The position numbers and the translations under genes were made by a program. Below are positions 1 through 9,173 of a stretch of DNA of 64,000 nt, one piece after another (the stretch's first letter is position 1; every line of letters starts with the position of its first letter). The notes beneath the pieces were generated by a model that worked only from the letters and a program-made list of their open reading frames with translations, did no database searches and was not told where the DNA came from. Origin of the DNA: JAUXFS01 sp050329575 (lineage in GTDB: Bacteria; Pseudomonadota; Alphaproteobacteria; Rhodospirillales; Defluviicoccaceae); assembly GCA_050329575.1 (NCBI GenBank), contig JBHJOP010000042.1, positions 18,297 to 82,296 on the forward strand, given 5' to 3'.

Positions 1-1
1 C

Positions 2-67
2 CATCAGCCGAAAGTCACCGAGTTCGTGATCCCCCTCGCGCCGATCCCGCCGACCGCCATCGTGTGA
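2..67 (+). CDS. C-terminal tail of an unidentified protein (partial)
   Basis: An open frame enters from the left edge and ends at a TGA at 65-67, giving about 21 residues ending in PTAIV. The tail is too short to identify. It is oriented like the transporter gene that follows about 180 bases later. It could also be a chance open frame. Confidence 0.35.
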   Translation, partial: HQPKVTEFVIPLAPIPPTAIV

Positions 68-247
68 GCCCCGATCCGGCGGGCGACGGCGCGGAGAGCG
101 CCGATCGCGATTGCTCGTTGACATTCCGCAACGAATGTTCTTATTTTGTTCCGAGTTCCGGGGCGGCGGACCCGCCCGTCACGACTGGAAGCGACGCCGA
201 TCGTCGGTCGCGACGAACGGCAGCGGTCCGGTGGAGGTCCCGCAGGC

Positions 248-1189
248 ATGATCGTTCGGCGGCCGCCGCTGCATTGGCTGTTGCTGCTGGCCCTGGTGGC
301 GATGTGGGGGAGCTCGTTCATGCTCACCAAGATCGCCGTCGCGGCGATGCCGCCCTCGACCGTGGTCGCCGGGCGGCTGGGCATCGCGGCGGTGGTCCTG
401 TCCGGCGCGCTGGTGATGGCCGGCCGGCGGTTGCCGGGATGGGGGCGGCACTGGCTGTTCTTCGTGGCGATGGCGCTGATCGGCAACTGCATCCCGTTCT
501 GGCTGATCAGCTGGGGGCAACAGCGGATCGACAGCGGCGCGGCCGGTATTCTGATGGCGGCGATGCCGCTGGCGACCGTGGTGCTCGCCCATCGCTTCGT
601 CGACGGCGAGCGGCTGAACCGGTCGCGACTGCTCGGCTTCGCGACCGGCTTCTGCGGGATCGTCGTTCTGGTCGGGCCGGAGGCGCTGCTGGAGCTCGGC
701 GGCGGCGGATCGGCGCTGCTGTCCGAACTGGCGGTGCTGGCCGGCGCCCTCTGCTATGCGGTCGCGACCATCGTCGCCCGGCGCCGGCCGCACAGCGACG
801 CCCTGGTCGCCGCCGCCGGTGTGACCATCGCCGCCGCCGTGATGATGGCACCGGCGGCGGCCGGTGCCGGCCTGCCACCGGTGGCGCTGTCCGCGGGAGC
901 CGTCGCCGCCGTCCTGGTCCTCGGCGTGATGTCGACGGCGCTGGCGACGGTGGTCTACTTCAAACTGGTCACCGTGGCGGGACCGAGCTTCCTGTCGCTG
1001 ATCAACTACCTGATCCCGCTGTGGGCGGTGCTGGTCGGGATGGTCGTGCTGGGCGAGCGGCCGGAGTGGACGGCGCTGCTCGCCCTGGCGATGGTGTTGT
1101 CGGGCATCGCCCTCAGCGAGGTGGACGGCGCGGCTCTCGGACCACGATGGCGCAAGGTGGTGTCGACAGACGACCGCGGGCTGCGCTGA
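248..1189 (+). CDS. EamA/DMT-family permease (RhaT/YdcZ-like drug/metabolite transporter)
   Basis: Integral inner-membrane transporter of the 10-TM drug/metabolite superfamily, made of two EamA repeats. Members move amino acids, metabolites or drugs, and the substrate cannot be read from sequence. The ATG at 248 is chosen because GGAGG lies at 233-237 and the protein then begins directly with the first hydrophobic segment. An upstream in-frame ATG at 146 would add 34 non-conserved Arg-rich residues. The family landmark WGSSFMLTK is at about residues 19-27, and the second repeat ends with a conserved LGERPEW loop before the last helix. The length (313 aa) is normal. It is apparently monocistronic, upstream of a long intergenic region. 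Confidence 0.85.
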   Translation: MIVRRPPLHWLLLLALVAMWGSSFMLTKIAVAAMPPSTVVAGRLGIAAVVLSGALVMAGRRLPGWGRHWLFFVAMALIGNCIPFWLISWGQQRIDSGAAGILMAAMPLATVVLAHRFVDGERLNRSRLLGFATGFCGIVVLVGPEALLELGGGGSALLSELAVLAGALCYAVATIVARRRPHSDALVAAAGVTIAAAVMMAPAAAGAGLPPVALSAGAVAAVLVLGVMSTALATVVYFKLVTVAGPSFLSLINYLIPLWAVLVGMVVLGERPEWTALLALAMVLSGIALSEVDGAALGPRWRKVVSTDDRGLR

Positions 1190-1803
1190 ACGCGCGAGGA
1201 CGGCGCGACCGGGCCGCCGGAGCCCTTTTCTCCCCGCCACCGGGTCGCCGACCATGACACCGATGTGACGGCGAGCGGGCGCGGGTGCCCGCGAGCCGGC
1301 TGCGGAGGTGCCAACCTTCTGCAGTGGGGTAACAATCCGTAACAAAGAGTGATTTGAGGGTGGACCGGCGCCCTGCTACGGAGATAGAGGACGGGAGGGT
1401 CCGTGGAAGTTGAAAGCGAGTACTGCCAGTCGAGTGTTCGGATCCCGCCGCCGGCGCCTGGGGCGCCTTTTTCAATAGATTTTGGTAGAAAGCCAGAATA
1501 GGGTTGAGATTGGTCGCGTCGGCGTTCGGAAGGTGTTCCAGCAGTTGATCGGGGCCGGCGGCAGGGGCGCGGGATGTCCAGCGACGACTGCCGAAGTGTT
1601 TGGCGGTCCTTCGCGCCGACGAGGCGGGTGACCGAACCCGGCCGCTGGAGCCGGGGAGGCGATTCGCAGCGCGCGGCCGATGGCGTCGTCTGGCGTGCGG
1701 CGATGCCGAGGGGATGGGCCTCGGGGGCGGGGTCGATCGCTCGCAAAGCCGGATCCGGAGACCGACGAACGTGCGTTCCGATGGGCGGTGTCACGAGGGT
1801 GGG
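1190..1803. other. 614-base intergenic region upstream of the sphingolipid operon
   Basis: No convincing gene is seen. The notable content is the regulatory element at 1329-1383, listed separately and repeated near 15.87 kb. If transcription starts just after that element, the mRNA leader before the acyl-ACP synthetase would be about 400 bases, long enough to hold further control. No known riboswitch was recognised. Confidence 0.6.
1329..1383 (+). promoter_or_regulatory. Tandem GTAACAA sites plus promoter-like sequence (copy A)
   Basis: Two GTAACAA heptamers start at 1329 and 1339, exactly 10 bases apart. They are followed by AGAGTGA and TTGAGG (1354-1359), an 18-base spacer and TACGGA (1378-1383). 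A near-identical element lies at 15872-15925. Tandem half-sites one helical turn apart abutting a -35-like hexamer are what an OmpR/PhoB-type activator site looks like. The regulator itself is not identified. The next gene on this strand is the acyl-ACP synthetase of the sphingolipid operon. Confidence 0.55.
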
Positions 1804-3615
1804 ATGGCAGGAGAGAGACCGACGGTGCAGCTGACCGCAACGACCAACAGCGGCCTCGCGCCGCGACTCGCCGATTTCGAGACGTTGACGGACGGCCTCG
1901 ACTACGCGGCGAAGGGTGAGACCGGATACTGTTTCTTCTCGACCCGCGGCGACCCGGCGCACGCGCTGCCCTATGCCGAACTGCGCGAGCGGGCAATCGA
2001 TCTCGCCCATCGCCTGAGCGCGAGCGGACTCGAACGGGGCAGCCGATTCGCGATCATCGCCGAGACCAACCCGGAGTTCGCGGTCTTCTTCTTCGCCTGC
2101 CAGTACGCCGGGCTGATCCCGGTGCCGCTGCCGCTCAGCATCAATCTCGGCGGCCACGACACCCACGTCGCCCGGTTGCGCGGCATGCTGTCGGCGGCCC
2201 GGCCGGCGGCGGCGATGGCGTCGGCGGATCTCGTCGGATCGCTCCGCGAGGCCGCCGAGGGACTCGGCGTCGCGATGCTGGGAACGCCCGACGCGTTCCG
2301 GAACCTGAGCGGCCACGGCGGCGTGCTGCGTCCGTTCGACCGCGACGCGCCCTGCTATATCCAGTACTCGTCCGGCAGCACCAGCCAGCCGCGCGGCGTG
2401 CTGGTGACCCAGAAGGCGATCACCAGCAACGCCCGCGCCATCGGTCGCCACGGACTGGGATTGCGGCCCGGCGACCGCGCCACCTCGTGGCTGCCGCTCT
2501 ACCACGACATGGGCCTGGTCGGGTTCTGCCTGACGCCGATGCTGACCCAGGTCTCGGTCGACTACCTGGCGACGACCACGTTCGCGTTGCGTCCGCGCAC
2601 CTGGCTCAAGGTCATCTCCGAGACCGGCGGCACCATCTCCTTCAGCCCGACGTTCGGCTACGAGCTGTGCCTGAAGCGGGGGGCCAAGGGCGGCGGCGAC
2701 TTCGATCTCTCGTCGTGGCGGATCGCCGGGATCGGTGGCGAGATGGTGCGGGCCAAGGTTCTCGACGAGTTCGCCGCCACCTTCGCCGAGGCCGGCTTCG
2801 ATGCCCGGGCGTTCGTGCCCAGCTACGGCCTCGCCGAGGCGACGCTGGCGGTCAGCTTCCGGCCGATCGGCGAGGGGCTGCGGGTCGACCAGGTCGACCG
2901 CGAGGTCTACGAGCGGACCGGCCGCGCAGTGACGGCGCCGCGGAACGGCCACGCGCCCGCCCAGGTGCGCTCGTTCGTCACCTGCGGACGGGTGCTGCCC
3001 GGCTATGGCGTCGAGATCCGCGACGACCAGGGCCGGGGTCTTCCCGACCGCACCATCGGTCGCATCTGCATCAGCGGCCCCAGTCTGATGGACGGCTACT
3101 ACCGCAATCCCGAGGCGACCCGCCAGGTGATGCTGGCCGACGGCTGGCTGGACACCGGCGACATGGGCTACCTGATCGACGGCGAACTGGTGGTCACCGG
3201 CCGCAAGAAGGACATGATCATCTGCAACGGCCGCAACATCTGGCCGCAGGACCTGGAGTGGGCGATCGAGAACGTCGCCGGGGTGCGCAGCGGCTGCGTC
3301 GCCGCCTTCTCGGTGGCCGACGGTGACGACGAGGAGCGGGTGGTGGTGGTGGCCGAGAGCTCGGTCGCCGAAGCCGCTAGGCAGGCCGACGTGATGCGCG
3401 AGATCGCGGCGATCATCCACAAGTCCGCCGGGGTGCATTGCGAGGTGGTGCTGGTGCCGGCGCGGTCGCTGACCTACACCTCGTCGGGCAAGCTCAGCCG
3501 GTCGGCCGCGAAGGCCCGTTATCTCGAGGGGGCGATCCGTCCGGCGCCCCCCGTCCCGGACGCCTTCTCTCCCCACGACGGCGAAGACCGCCTCGCGGTC
3601 GCGGCCGGCGAATAG
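1804..3615 (+). CDS. aasR: Fatty acyl-AMP ligase / acyl-ACP synthetase of ceramide biosynthesis
   Basis: Adenylate-forming enzyme of about 603 aa, predicted to activate a fatty acid with ATP and load it onto the dedicated ACP encoded downstream. The adenylation P-loop YSSGSTSQPRG is at about residues 188-198, SYGLAEATL lies mid-protein near 340, and GRKKDMIICNGRNIWP follows in the hinge region. The C-terminal SSGKLSR carries the family's catalytic lysine. It is the first gene of an operon with CerR-like reductase, ACP and Spt, which matches the Caulobacter ceramide set (AasR, AcpR, CerR, Spt). Start choice: ATG at 1804 follows GAGGG at 1795. A GTG at 1825 with AGGAGA at 1809 is an equally plausible start giving a protein 7 residues shorter. 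Confidence 0.85.
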   Translation: MAGERPTVQLTATTNSGLAPRLADFETLTDGLDYAAKGETGYCFFSTRGDPAHALPYAELRERAIDLAHRLSASGLERGSRFAIIAETNPEFAVFFFACQYAGLIPVPLPLSINLGGHDTHVARLRGMLSAARPAAAMASADLVGSLREAAEGLGVAMLGTPDAFRNLSGHGGVLRPFDRDAPCYIQYSSGSTSQPRGVLVTQKAITSNARAIGRHGLGLRPGDRATSWLPLYHDMGLVGFCLTPMLTQVSVDYLATTTFALRPRTWLKVISETGGTISFSPTFGYELCLKRGAKGGGDFDLSSWRIAGIGGEMVRAKVLDEFAATFAEAGFDARAFVPSYGLAEATLAVSFRPIGEGLRVDQVDREVYERTGRAVTAPRNGHAPAQVRSFVTCGRVLPGYGVEIRDDQGRGLPDRTIGRICISGPSLMDGYYRNPEATRQVMLADGWLDTGDMGYLIDGELVVTGRKKDMIICNGRNIWPQDLEWAIENVAGVRSGCVAAFSVADGDDEERVVVVAESSVAEAARQADVMREIAAIIHKSAGVHCEVVLVPARSLTYTSSGKLSRSAAKARYLEGAIRPAPPVPDAFSPHDGEDRLAVAAGE

Positions 3616-3635
3616 GCGCTCCCCACGAGCAGGCC

Positions 3636-4592
3636 GTGGCGCCGGGTCCCGAGGCGGGTGTCGTCGCGCTGACCGGGGCGAGCGGCTTCGTCGGCCAGGC
3701 GCTGGCGACCGCCCTCGTCCGGTGCGGCTGGCGGGTGCGTGCGCTCGCCCGCCGGCCGGAATCGGTCCCCGGGCCGCCGGGGGTCGAAGTCGTTCCCGGA
3801 GCGCTCGAGGACGCGGACAGTCTGCGACGGCTGGTCGCCGGGACGACCGCCGTGGTCCATTGCGCGGGCGCGGTCAAGGCCCGCCGCGCGGCCGACTTCT
3901 ACGCGGTCAACGCGGCCGGAACCGCCCGCCTGGCGGCGGTCGCCGCCGAGCGTGACCCACCGCCCCGGCTGCTGGCGATCTCCTCGCTGGCCGCCCGCGA
4001 ACCCGCGCTCGGTCCCTACGCCGACAGCAAGTCCCGGGCCGAGCGGGAACTGCGGCGGCATGCCCCGCGACTTCCCTACTGCATCGTCCGCCCGCCGGCC
4101 GTCTACGGCCCCGGCGATCGGGCGACGCTGACCCTGTTTCGCCAACTGGCGCGCGGCTTCGCCATCGTTCCGGCGGGTAGAGACCGGCGGTTCTCGCTGA
4201 TCTTCGTCGACGATCTGGCGGCCGCGGTGGTGCGGCTGCTGGATACGCCCCGATGGGGCGGGAGCCCCATCGAGCTCGACGACGGGCGCGAGGGCGGCTA
4301 CGCGTGGCGAGAGATCGCAACGATCGCCGCCGAGGTGCTGGGCCGCCGGGTGCGCTGTATCGCGGTGCCGTTCCCCGTCGCGCTGGCGCCGGTCGCGCTC
4401 GCCGAGCGGCTCGCCGCCCTGGCGGGAGGGAGCCCGATGGTGACGACGGCCAAGCTCCGCGAACTGTTCCATCCGGACTGGGTCAGCGCCTCCCGCGCCG
4501 GGACCCCGCTCGCCGACTGGCGACCGGCGACCGCCTTCAAAGAGGGTTTTGGACGTACGGTGCTATGGTATAAGCAGGCCCATTGGCTGTAG
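3636..4592 (+). CDS. cerR: NAD(P)-dependent epimerase/reductase, candidate ceramide (3-keto) reductase CerR
   Basis: Extended short-chain dehydrogenase/reductase of about 318 aa. It has a Rossmann TGASGFVG motif (Gly14, Gly17, Gly20) and a catalytic Tyr128-x3-Lys132 pair in YADSK preceded by serines 116-117. In Caulobacter the homologous gene sits between the acyl-ACP synthetase and spt and reduces the keto group left by serine palmitoyltransferase, or by ceramide synthase acting on its product. The same role is inferred here from position. The start is taken as GTG at 3636, 20 bases after the preceding stop. The ribosome site is weak, so translation may depend on coupling. The frame is also open further upstream, but inside the synthetase gene. 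Confidence 0.8.
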   Translation: MAPGPEAGVVALTGASGFVGQALATALVRCGWRVRALARRPESVPGPPGVEVVPGALEDADSLRRLVAGTTAVVHCAGAVKARRAADFYAVNAAGTARLAAVAAERDPPPRLLAISSLAAREPALGPYADSKSRAERELRRHAPRLPYCIVRPPAVYGPGDRATLTLFRQLARGFAIVPAGRDRRFSLIFVDDLAAAVVRLLDTPRWGGSPIELDDGREGGYAWREIATIAAEVLGRRVRCIAVPFPVALAPVALAERLAALAGGSPMVTTAKLRELFHPDWVSASRAGTPLADWRPATAFKEGFGRTVLWYKQAHWL

Positions 4593-4671
4593 CCGGGATC
4601 GGGCGCGCCTGTCGACGGCGAGGCCGCCCCGGCGGCGGGCGGCGGCGGGCGGGAACGGACTGCGGGGTGAC

Positions 4672-4923
4672 ATGGACAACAGCATCGACGCCGTGGTCGC
4701 GGAGCTCTGCGGCATGCTGCAACGATACAACAAGGGCGGCATCGACCTGACGGCGGCGACCGATCTCGGCTCCGAGCTCGAGATCGACTCGGTCGAGGTG
4801 ATGGACCTGATCATGGAGATCGAGGACAAGTACGATATCGACATCCCGATCAACCTCGTTTCCGACATCGAGCGCATCGGGGACCTGGCGAAGCTGGTGT
4901 GCTCGCGGATGGAAGGGCGCTGA
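4672..4923 (+). CDS. acpR: Dedicated acyl carrier protein for sphingolipid synthesis
   Basis: Small acidic protein of 83 aa with the ACP fold. The phosphopantetheine attachment serine is Ser40 in the sequence ELEIDSVEVMDLI. It presumably carries the acyl group made by the acyl-ACP synthetase and hands it to Spt, which lies only 2 bases downstream. It is distinct from the housekeeping AcpP in lacking the usual DSLDTVE motif. The start at ATG 4672 gives the standard ACP length. The sequence between the reductase stop and this start (4593-4671) is non-coding. Confidence 0.88.
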   Translation: MDNSIDAVVAELCGMLQRYNKGGIDLTAATDLGSELEIDSVEVMDLIMEIEDKYDIDIPINLVSDIERIGDLAKLVCSRMEGR

Positions 4924-4925
4924 GC

Positions 4926-6149
4926 GTGGATATCTTCGACAAGTATGTTCTGGCGTCCGGGCGGCACGATCGGGTTCTCGAATTCGGTCGCGACCCGTTC
5001 AATCTGCGGATGGAGGACATCCGTTCGGCGACCGAGGCCGTGGTCAACGGCCGTCCGACGATCCTGGTCGGCACCAACAACTATCTCGGCATGACCTTCG
5101 ATCCGGCGTGTGTCGAGGCGGCGATCGCGGCGATCCGCAGCTACGGCACCGGGACGACCGGATCGCGGATCGCCAACGGCACCTATGCGGCGCACCTCGA
5201 GCTCGAGCAGGCGCTGTGCCGGTTTCTGAAGCGGCGCTCGACCATGGTGTTCCCGACCGGATACCAGGCCAATCTCGGCATCCTCGCCGGCCTCGCCGGC
5301 CCCGCCGACACCATCTTTCTCGACGCCGACTCCCATGCCAGCATCTACGACGGCTGTCGCCTCAGCGGCGCGACGCTGGTCCGATTCCGGCACAACGACG
5401 CCAACGATCTCGACAAGCGGCTGCGCCGGCTCGGCGACCAAGGCGGGTGCAAACTGATCGTCGTCGAGGGCATCTACAGCATGCTCGGCGACCGGGCTCC
5501 GCTGGTCGAGTTCGCCGCGGTCAAACGCCGGCACGGCGCCTACCTGCTGGTCGACGAAGCCCATTCGCTGGGCGTGCTCGGCGATCACGGCCGCGGGCTG
5601 GCCGAGGAACAGGGCGTCGAGGACGAGGTCGACTTCGTGGTCGGCACGTTCAGCAAGAGCCTGGGCGCGGTCGGCGGTTTCGGGGCGTCCAACCATCCCG
5701 GCTTCGAGGTGCTGCGCTTCTGCAGCCGTCCCTACATGTTCACCGCCTCGTCGTCCCCGTCCAACGTCGCCTCGGTGGCGGCGGCGGTGCGGCGCCTGGA
5801 GGAGCAGCCGGAGCTGCGCCGACGCCTGTGGGACAACGCGCGCGCCCTGCACGAGGGCCTGTCGCGGCTCGGCCTGGAGGTCGCCTCGCCGGAGAGCCCG
5901 GTCATCGCGGTTCGCATGAGGGACGAGGAGGACGCCATCCGCGCCTGGAATCGGCTGCTCGAGAACGGCGTCTACGTCAATCTGGCGTTGCCGCCGGGAA
6001 CGCCGAGCGGCTTCTGCCTGCTCCGGTGCAGCGTCTCGGCGGCGCACACGTCGGAACAGATCGGCGAGATCGTCAGGCGTTTCGAGGCGGTCGTCGACCC
6101 GCGCGACACGGCCTCGGAAGCGAAACGGGCGGCGGGCGCCGGCTCCTGA
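4926..6149 (+). CDS. spt: Serine palmitoyltransferase (alpha-oxoamine synthase family)
   Basis: PLP-dependent enzyme of 407 aa that condenses serine with an acyl thioester to give 3-ketosphinganine, the committed step of sphingolipid synthesis. The PLP lysine is Lys244 in GTFSKSLGAVGG. Other family residues visible are Asp210 and His213 in VDEAHS and the substrate/PLP-stacking His137 in DADSHAS. A GTG start at 4926 with GGAAGGG at 4911-4917 is chosen because it begins 2 bases after the ACP stop. Related alpha-oxoamine synthases (AONS, ALAS, KBL) share the fold. The dedicated ACP and ceramide genes make Spt the best call. It is the last gene of the rightward operon and converges on the leftward operon with 18 bases between stops. 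Confidence 0.85.
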   Translation: MDIFDKYVLASGRHDRVLEFGRDPFNLRMEDIRSATEAVVNGRPTILVGTNNYLGMTFDPACVEAAIAAIRSYGTGTTGSRIANGTYAAHLELEQALCRFLKRRSTMVFPTGYQANLGILAGLAGPADTIFLDADSHASIYDGCRLSGATLVRFRHNDANDLDKRLRRLGDQGGCKLIVVEGIYSMLGDRAPLVEFAAVKRRHGAYLLVDEAHSLGVLGDHGRGLAEEQGVEDEVDFVVGTFSKSLGAVGGFGASNHPGFEVLRFCSRPYMFTASSSPSNVASVAAAVRRLEEQPELRRRLWDNARALHEGLSRLGLEVASPESPVIAVRMRDEEDAIRAWNRLLENGVYVNLALPPGTPSGFCLLRCSVSAAHTSEQIGEIVRRFEAVVDPRDTASEAKRAAGAGS

Positions 6150-6167
6150 CGCGCGGCGCGCCGGCGC

Positions 6168-7064
6168 TCAGCGGAACGCGCCCAGGCGGTAGAGGCGCCA
6201 GAACACGGTCGTCGCGGCGAGGATCGGGTGGCGGCGCTGCCACGGCGTCAGCGTGATCGAAACGCCCGAGTGCCGCTCGATCTTGAACATCAGGTAGGCG
6301 GCCCCGTTCTGGAAGGTGAACGCCGCCTTGATCAGGCGCAGCACCGACAGCGCCTTGCCGAGGGCGCGGCGGCGGCGCCAGCGGCCGGCGGTCCCTCGGT
6401 CGATCGCCGGCTGCCGACCGTCCGGGATCGCCGCGATGCGGTCGTAGCGGGCGGCGTGGGTCCGGTAGAGCTCCGCCGCGCGGCCGGGCCGCTCCGCCCG
6501 CAGTTCGGTCCGGTAGGTCTCCGAGAACGCCCGCACCCACAGCTCCGGCGACTGGGCTTCGGCCGGCAGCAGCGGGCGAACCTCGTCGATCAGCGTCGAG
6601 ACGGAGCGCGCGAGGGCGGCGACCACCCGTGCCCGGATGGCCGGGTCACGGACCCATGCGAGCACCACCGGCTGCGCGAAACGCGCCCAGAAGTAGGGGT
6701 GGAAGGTGTCCGCGGACACCAGACGCTCCAGGTGCGGCAGGCTGACGAGGGCATACTTGGCGCGCACGGTGCCACCGTCGAACGGTGCCTCCAGGTAGTA
6801 GACGTTGGGCGGCAGCAGCCGGTTGAGGATCCGCATCACCATCCCCTGGCCGCTGCCGCGGTAGTCGTCCGCGAGCAGGTAGAGATCGACCACCCGGCCG
6901 TCGACCACCCCGTCGCGCAGGCAGCTGCCGTAGGCCAGCACCGCGGCGATCGCCGGCCCGTGCCGGTGGCGGGCCGCCTCCGCGACGGCGAGGACGGCTG
7001 CCGGCGGCGTCGCGTCGACCTCCGCGTCGATCAGTCGAACCAGCGTCTCGGATGGGAGATCCAC
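6168..7064 (-). CDS. Nucleotidyltransferase-like protein at the end of the ceramide operon
   Basis: About 298 aa, of no firmly recognised function. Near residues 45-68 there is YGSCLRDG followed by DLYLLADDY. This resembles the GS-x10-Asp-x-Asp signature of the nucleotidyltransferase superfamily, though the second acidic pair is imperfect. The C-terminal third is basic and rich in aromatics, as in a membrane-associated protein. The GTG at 7064 is preferred (GAGAGG upstream, 10 bases after the kinase stop). An ATG at 7100 would overlap the kinase. It is the last gene of the leftward operon, after the lipid kinase, so a role in ceramide head-group addition is inferred by context only. Confidence 0.65.
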   Translation of the reverse strand: MDLPSETLVRLIDAEVDATPPAAVLAVAEAARHRHGPAIAAVLAYGSCLRDGVVDGRVVDLYLLADDYRGSGQGMVMRILNRLLPPNVYYLEAPFDGGTVRAKYALVSLPHLERLVSADTFHPYFWARFAQPVVLAWVRDPAIRARVVAALARSVSTLIDEVRPLLPAEAQSPELWVRAFSETYRTELRAERPGRAAELYRTHAARYDRIAAIPDGRQPAIDRGTAGRWRRRRALGKALSVLRLIKAAFTFQNGAAYLMFKIERHSGVSITLTPWQRRHPILAATTVFWRLYRLGAFR

Positions 7065-7074
7065 CGATCGCCTC

Positions 7075-8103
7075 TCAGAGTCGCACGAAATCGACTTCAT
7101 CCTCGGCGCTGACGATCACCGGTCGGCCGTGCTCCGGCTCGAACATCTGGCCATCGAGGGTGAACGGGCAGGCCATCTCCAGGGCGATCCGCTTCGCGGC
7201 TTGGCTCTGGTAGGTATCGCCGGGAAGGCCGCGACGGGGAGGACCATACAGGATTCTGCGGGCGAAGCGCACCAAGTGTCGCGGCGGGTCGGCGATCGCG
7301 GTGAAGCGAACGGGGCCGCCGTCCTGGTTCCAGAACGGCCGCGATCCGAGGATCAGCCGGTCGAGGGTGGTGGCCAGCAACAGAAACAGCCGCCGCGGTT
7401 CGGCGGCGGCGGCGTCGATGGAGACCGCGATCGTCTCGCCGCGGAACGTCTCGCCGCGACCGCCGGAAACGAGCCAGCCGAGCAGCATGCCGGCCAGGGT
7501 GACGCCGGTGGCCCAGTCGGACTCCAGGCCGCGGGCGTGAACCCGGGTTCGGCAGACCTCGATGCCGCGGACGATCCCGGCGGTGCCGAAGAACATCCCG
7601 TACTGCGCCGGGTAGCCGGCCGCATGCTCGACCTTGAGAACGTGACGGCGGATCAGGCGGTGCGCGAGCGCCCCGCCGCGCGCCAGGTCGACGAGACCGC
7701 GAAGCGACCGGACGGCGCCACCGCGGGGTCCGACATCGGCTGCGGTCATGTTGGTCATGCCGCGCGGCAGCACCGCGAGCGGCGGGAGGGGCGAGAACGG
7801 CCGCGCCGAAAGCAGTTCCGTCAGCACCGCCTGAACGGTGCCGTCGCCGCCGTTGGTGACGATCAGCCCGACGCCGTCGCGGGCGAAGTCCTGCAACGCC
7901 TGCGGCAATCCGTCGACGCCGGCGAGGCGGGCATGCACCACTTCCGGAGCGTCCGCGATCGCCGCGTCGATCGCCGCCGTCCCGCGCCGGTTCTGCTGGC
8001 TGCGGATGTTGCTGATCAGACCGAGCCTGATCGCCGCCGTCGCCGGCCTCCCGGTCGTCGCGGGAGCTGTGGGCGGCGGGCCGGGGGGCACGGGGGTGGA
8101 CAC
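7075..8103 (-). CDS. Diacylglycerol-kinase-family lipid kinase, candidate ceramide kinase
   Basis: A 342-aa protein with the DAGK/YegS/sphingosine-kinase catalytic fold. The nucleotide-binding GGDGT is at residues 85-89 in TNGGDGTVQAVL, followed by LPRGMTN, equivalent to the LPxGTxN motif. The family phosphorylates lipid hydroxyls using ATP. In Caulobacter a kinase of this family in the sphingolipid cluster (CpgB) phosphorylates ceramide, and the same role is inferred here. The GTG start overlaps the LptG-like stop (TAGTG, one shared base), so translation is probably coupled to the permease. The N-terminal 22 residues are Pro/Ala-rich. No transmembrane segment is obvious, so the protein is probably peripheral at the inner membrane. 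Confidence 0.8.
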   Translation of the reverse strand: MSTPVPPGPPPTAPATTGRPATAAIRLGLISNIRSQQNRRGTAAIDAAIADAPEVVHARLAGVDGLPQALQDFARDGVGLIVTNGGDGTVQAVLTELLSARPFSPLPPLAVLPRGMTNMTAADVGPRGGAVRSLRGLVDLARGGALAHRLIRRHVLKVEHAAGYPAQYGMFFGTAGIVRGIEVCRTRVHARGLESDWATGVTLAGMLLGWLVSGGRGETFRGETIAVSIDAAAAEPRRLFLLLATTLDRLILGSRPFWNQDGGPVRFTAIADPPRHLVRFARRILYGPPRRGLPGDTYQSQAAKRIALEMACPFTLDGQMFEPEHGRPVIVSAEDEVDFVRL

Positions 8104-9173
8104 TACCCTTCGTCGCGGACCAGGAGGCTGCCGATCACCGCGGTCAACACCAGCGCCGGGCTCCACGCCGATAGCCACGGCGGCACGAATCCCGCTTCTC
8201 CGATCGCCAGGCTGACGCCGTCGAAGACGAAGAAGGCGAAGCCGATCGCCAGCGACGAGACCATCACCATCGCGAACGACCCGGTGCGGCGGAACCGCTG
8301 GGCGAGGGCAACGACGAGCGCGACCATCAGGAGCGGTGTCAGGGCCGAGGCGATGCGGTACTGAAACCATGTGCGGTAGAGGTGCGTCGGTCGCTGACCG
8401 TAGCCCTGGTTGTCGATCAGTCGACCGATGTCGGCGAGCGGCAGGTCCCGCAGATCCCGGGCGATCAGCGGCAGGTGCTCGACGTCGGGGAGGCCGTTCC
8501 AGTCGAGTTCCCCGAGCGAGGCGATCTGCGGCGGTTCGACCACCCGGCGGACCGTGTCGGAAAGGATCCATGTCTCACCCTCGCGGCGGGCGCTCCCCAC
8601 GAAGAGGTGCTCGGACAACAGGCCGTCGGCGCCACGCCGGAAGATCTGCAGGTTCTCCAGTCGGCCCGACTTCGCCTGCTCGGTGGGGAACCGGACGATG
8701 TCCCGACCGCTGCGCAACCAGACGGCCTCGCTCGCGCCCTGCAGGATGCCTCTCTTCGCGAAGTCGCCGACCCCCCAGTCGTGCAGCCGTTCCAGGGTCG
8801 CCGGCACCGCCCGGTCGTTCAGCCCCAACTGGACGGCGGCGAGCAACAGGCCCGCCGGCAGCGTCGCACGCAACACCCCGACGGTGGACACGCCGCCGCC
8901 CCAGACGGCGACCAGTTCGCTGTGGCGCAGCATGCTGGTGAGCGTGAGGAAGGCGGCGATCAGCGTGGCGATGGGGAGCATCCGCGACAGGATGTCCGGC
9001 AGCCGCAGAAGGCTGTAGTGGAGCAGCGCCGCGCGATCGCCGTCGCCGGCCCTCAGGATCCGATCACTCTGTTCCATCAGCTCGAAGGTCATCGCAAACC
9101 CCGCCATGCCGAACAGCAGTAGGGTGCAGGTGATCAGGACCCGACGACAGAGATACCGAGCGATGATGCTCAC
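8103..9173 (-). CDS. LptG-like permease (YjgP/YjgQ family)
   Basis: A 356-aa inner-membrane protein with the LptF/LptG layout. Three N-terminal membrane segments are followed by a large periplasmic beta-jellyroll-like domain (about residues 130-270) and three C-terminal segments. It pairs with the adjacent LptF-like protein, probably to form the membrane part of an ABC machine that lifts a lipid out of the inner membrane. The GTG start overlaps the LptF-like stop (GTGA), and its own stop overlaps the lipid kinase start. Housekeeping LptFG extracts lipopolysaccharide. Here the pair is embedded in ceramide genes, so it is either the only Lpt permease pair of the cell or a dedicated sphingolipid version. 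No LptB, LptC or LptA gene is in the window. Confidence 0.85.
   Translation of the reverse strand: MSIIARYLCRRVLITCTLLLFGMAGFAMTFELMEQSDRILRAGDGDRAALLHYSLLRLPDILSRMLPIATLIAAFLTLTSMLRHSELVAVWGGGVSTVGVLRATLPAGLLLAAVQLGLNDRAVPATLERLHDWGVGDFAKRGILQGASEAVWLRSGRDIVRFPTEQAKSGRLENLQIFRRGADGLLSEHLFVGSARREGETWILSDTVRRVVEPPQIASLGELDWNGLPDVEHLPLIARDLRDLPLADIGRLIDNQGYGQRPTHLYRTWFQYRIASALTPLLMVALVVALAQRFRRTGSFAMVMVSSLAIGFAFFVFDGVSLAIGEAGFVPPWLSAWSPALVLTAVIGSLLVRDEG

Noticed and set aside
1006..3576. Very long minus-strand open frame of over 850 codons across the acyl-ACP synthetase
   Set aside because: Composition (His, Asp, Arg, Gly, Gln runs without domain motifs) is typical of antisense frames in high-G+C DNA. 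The plus-strand synthetase has clear motifs.
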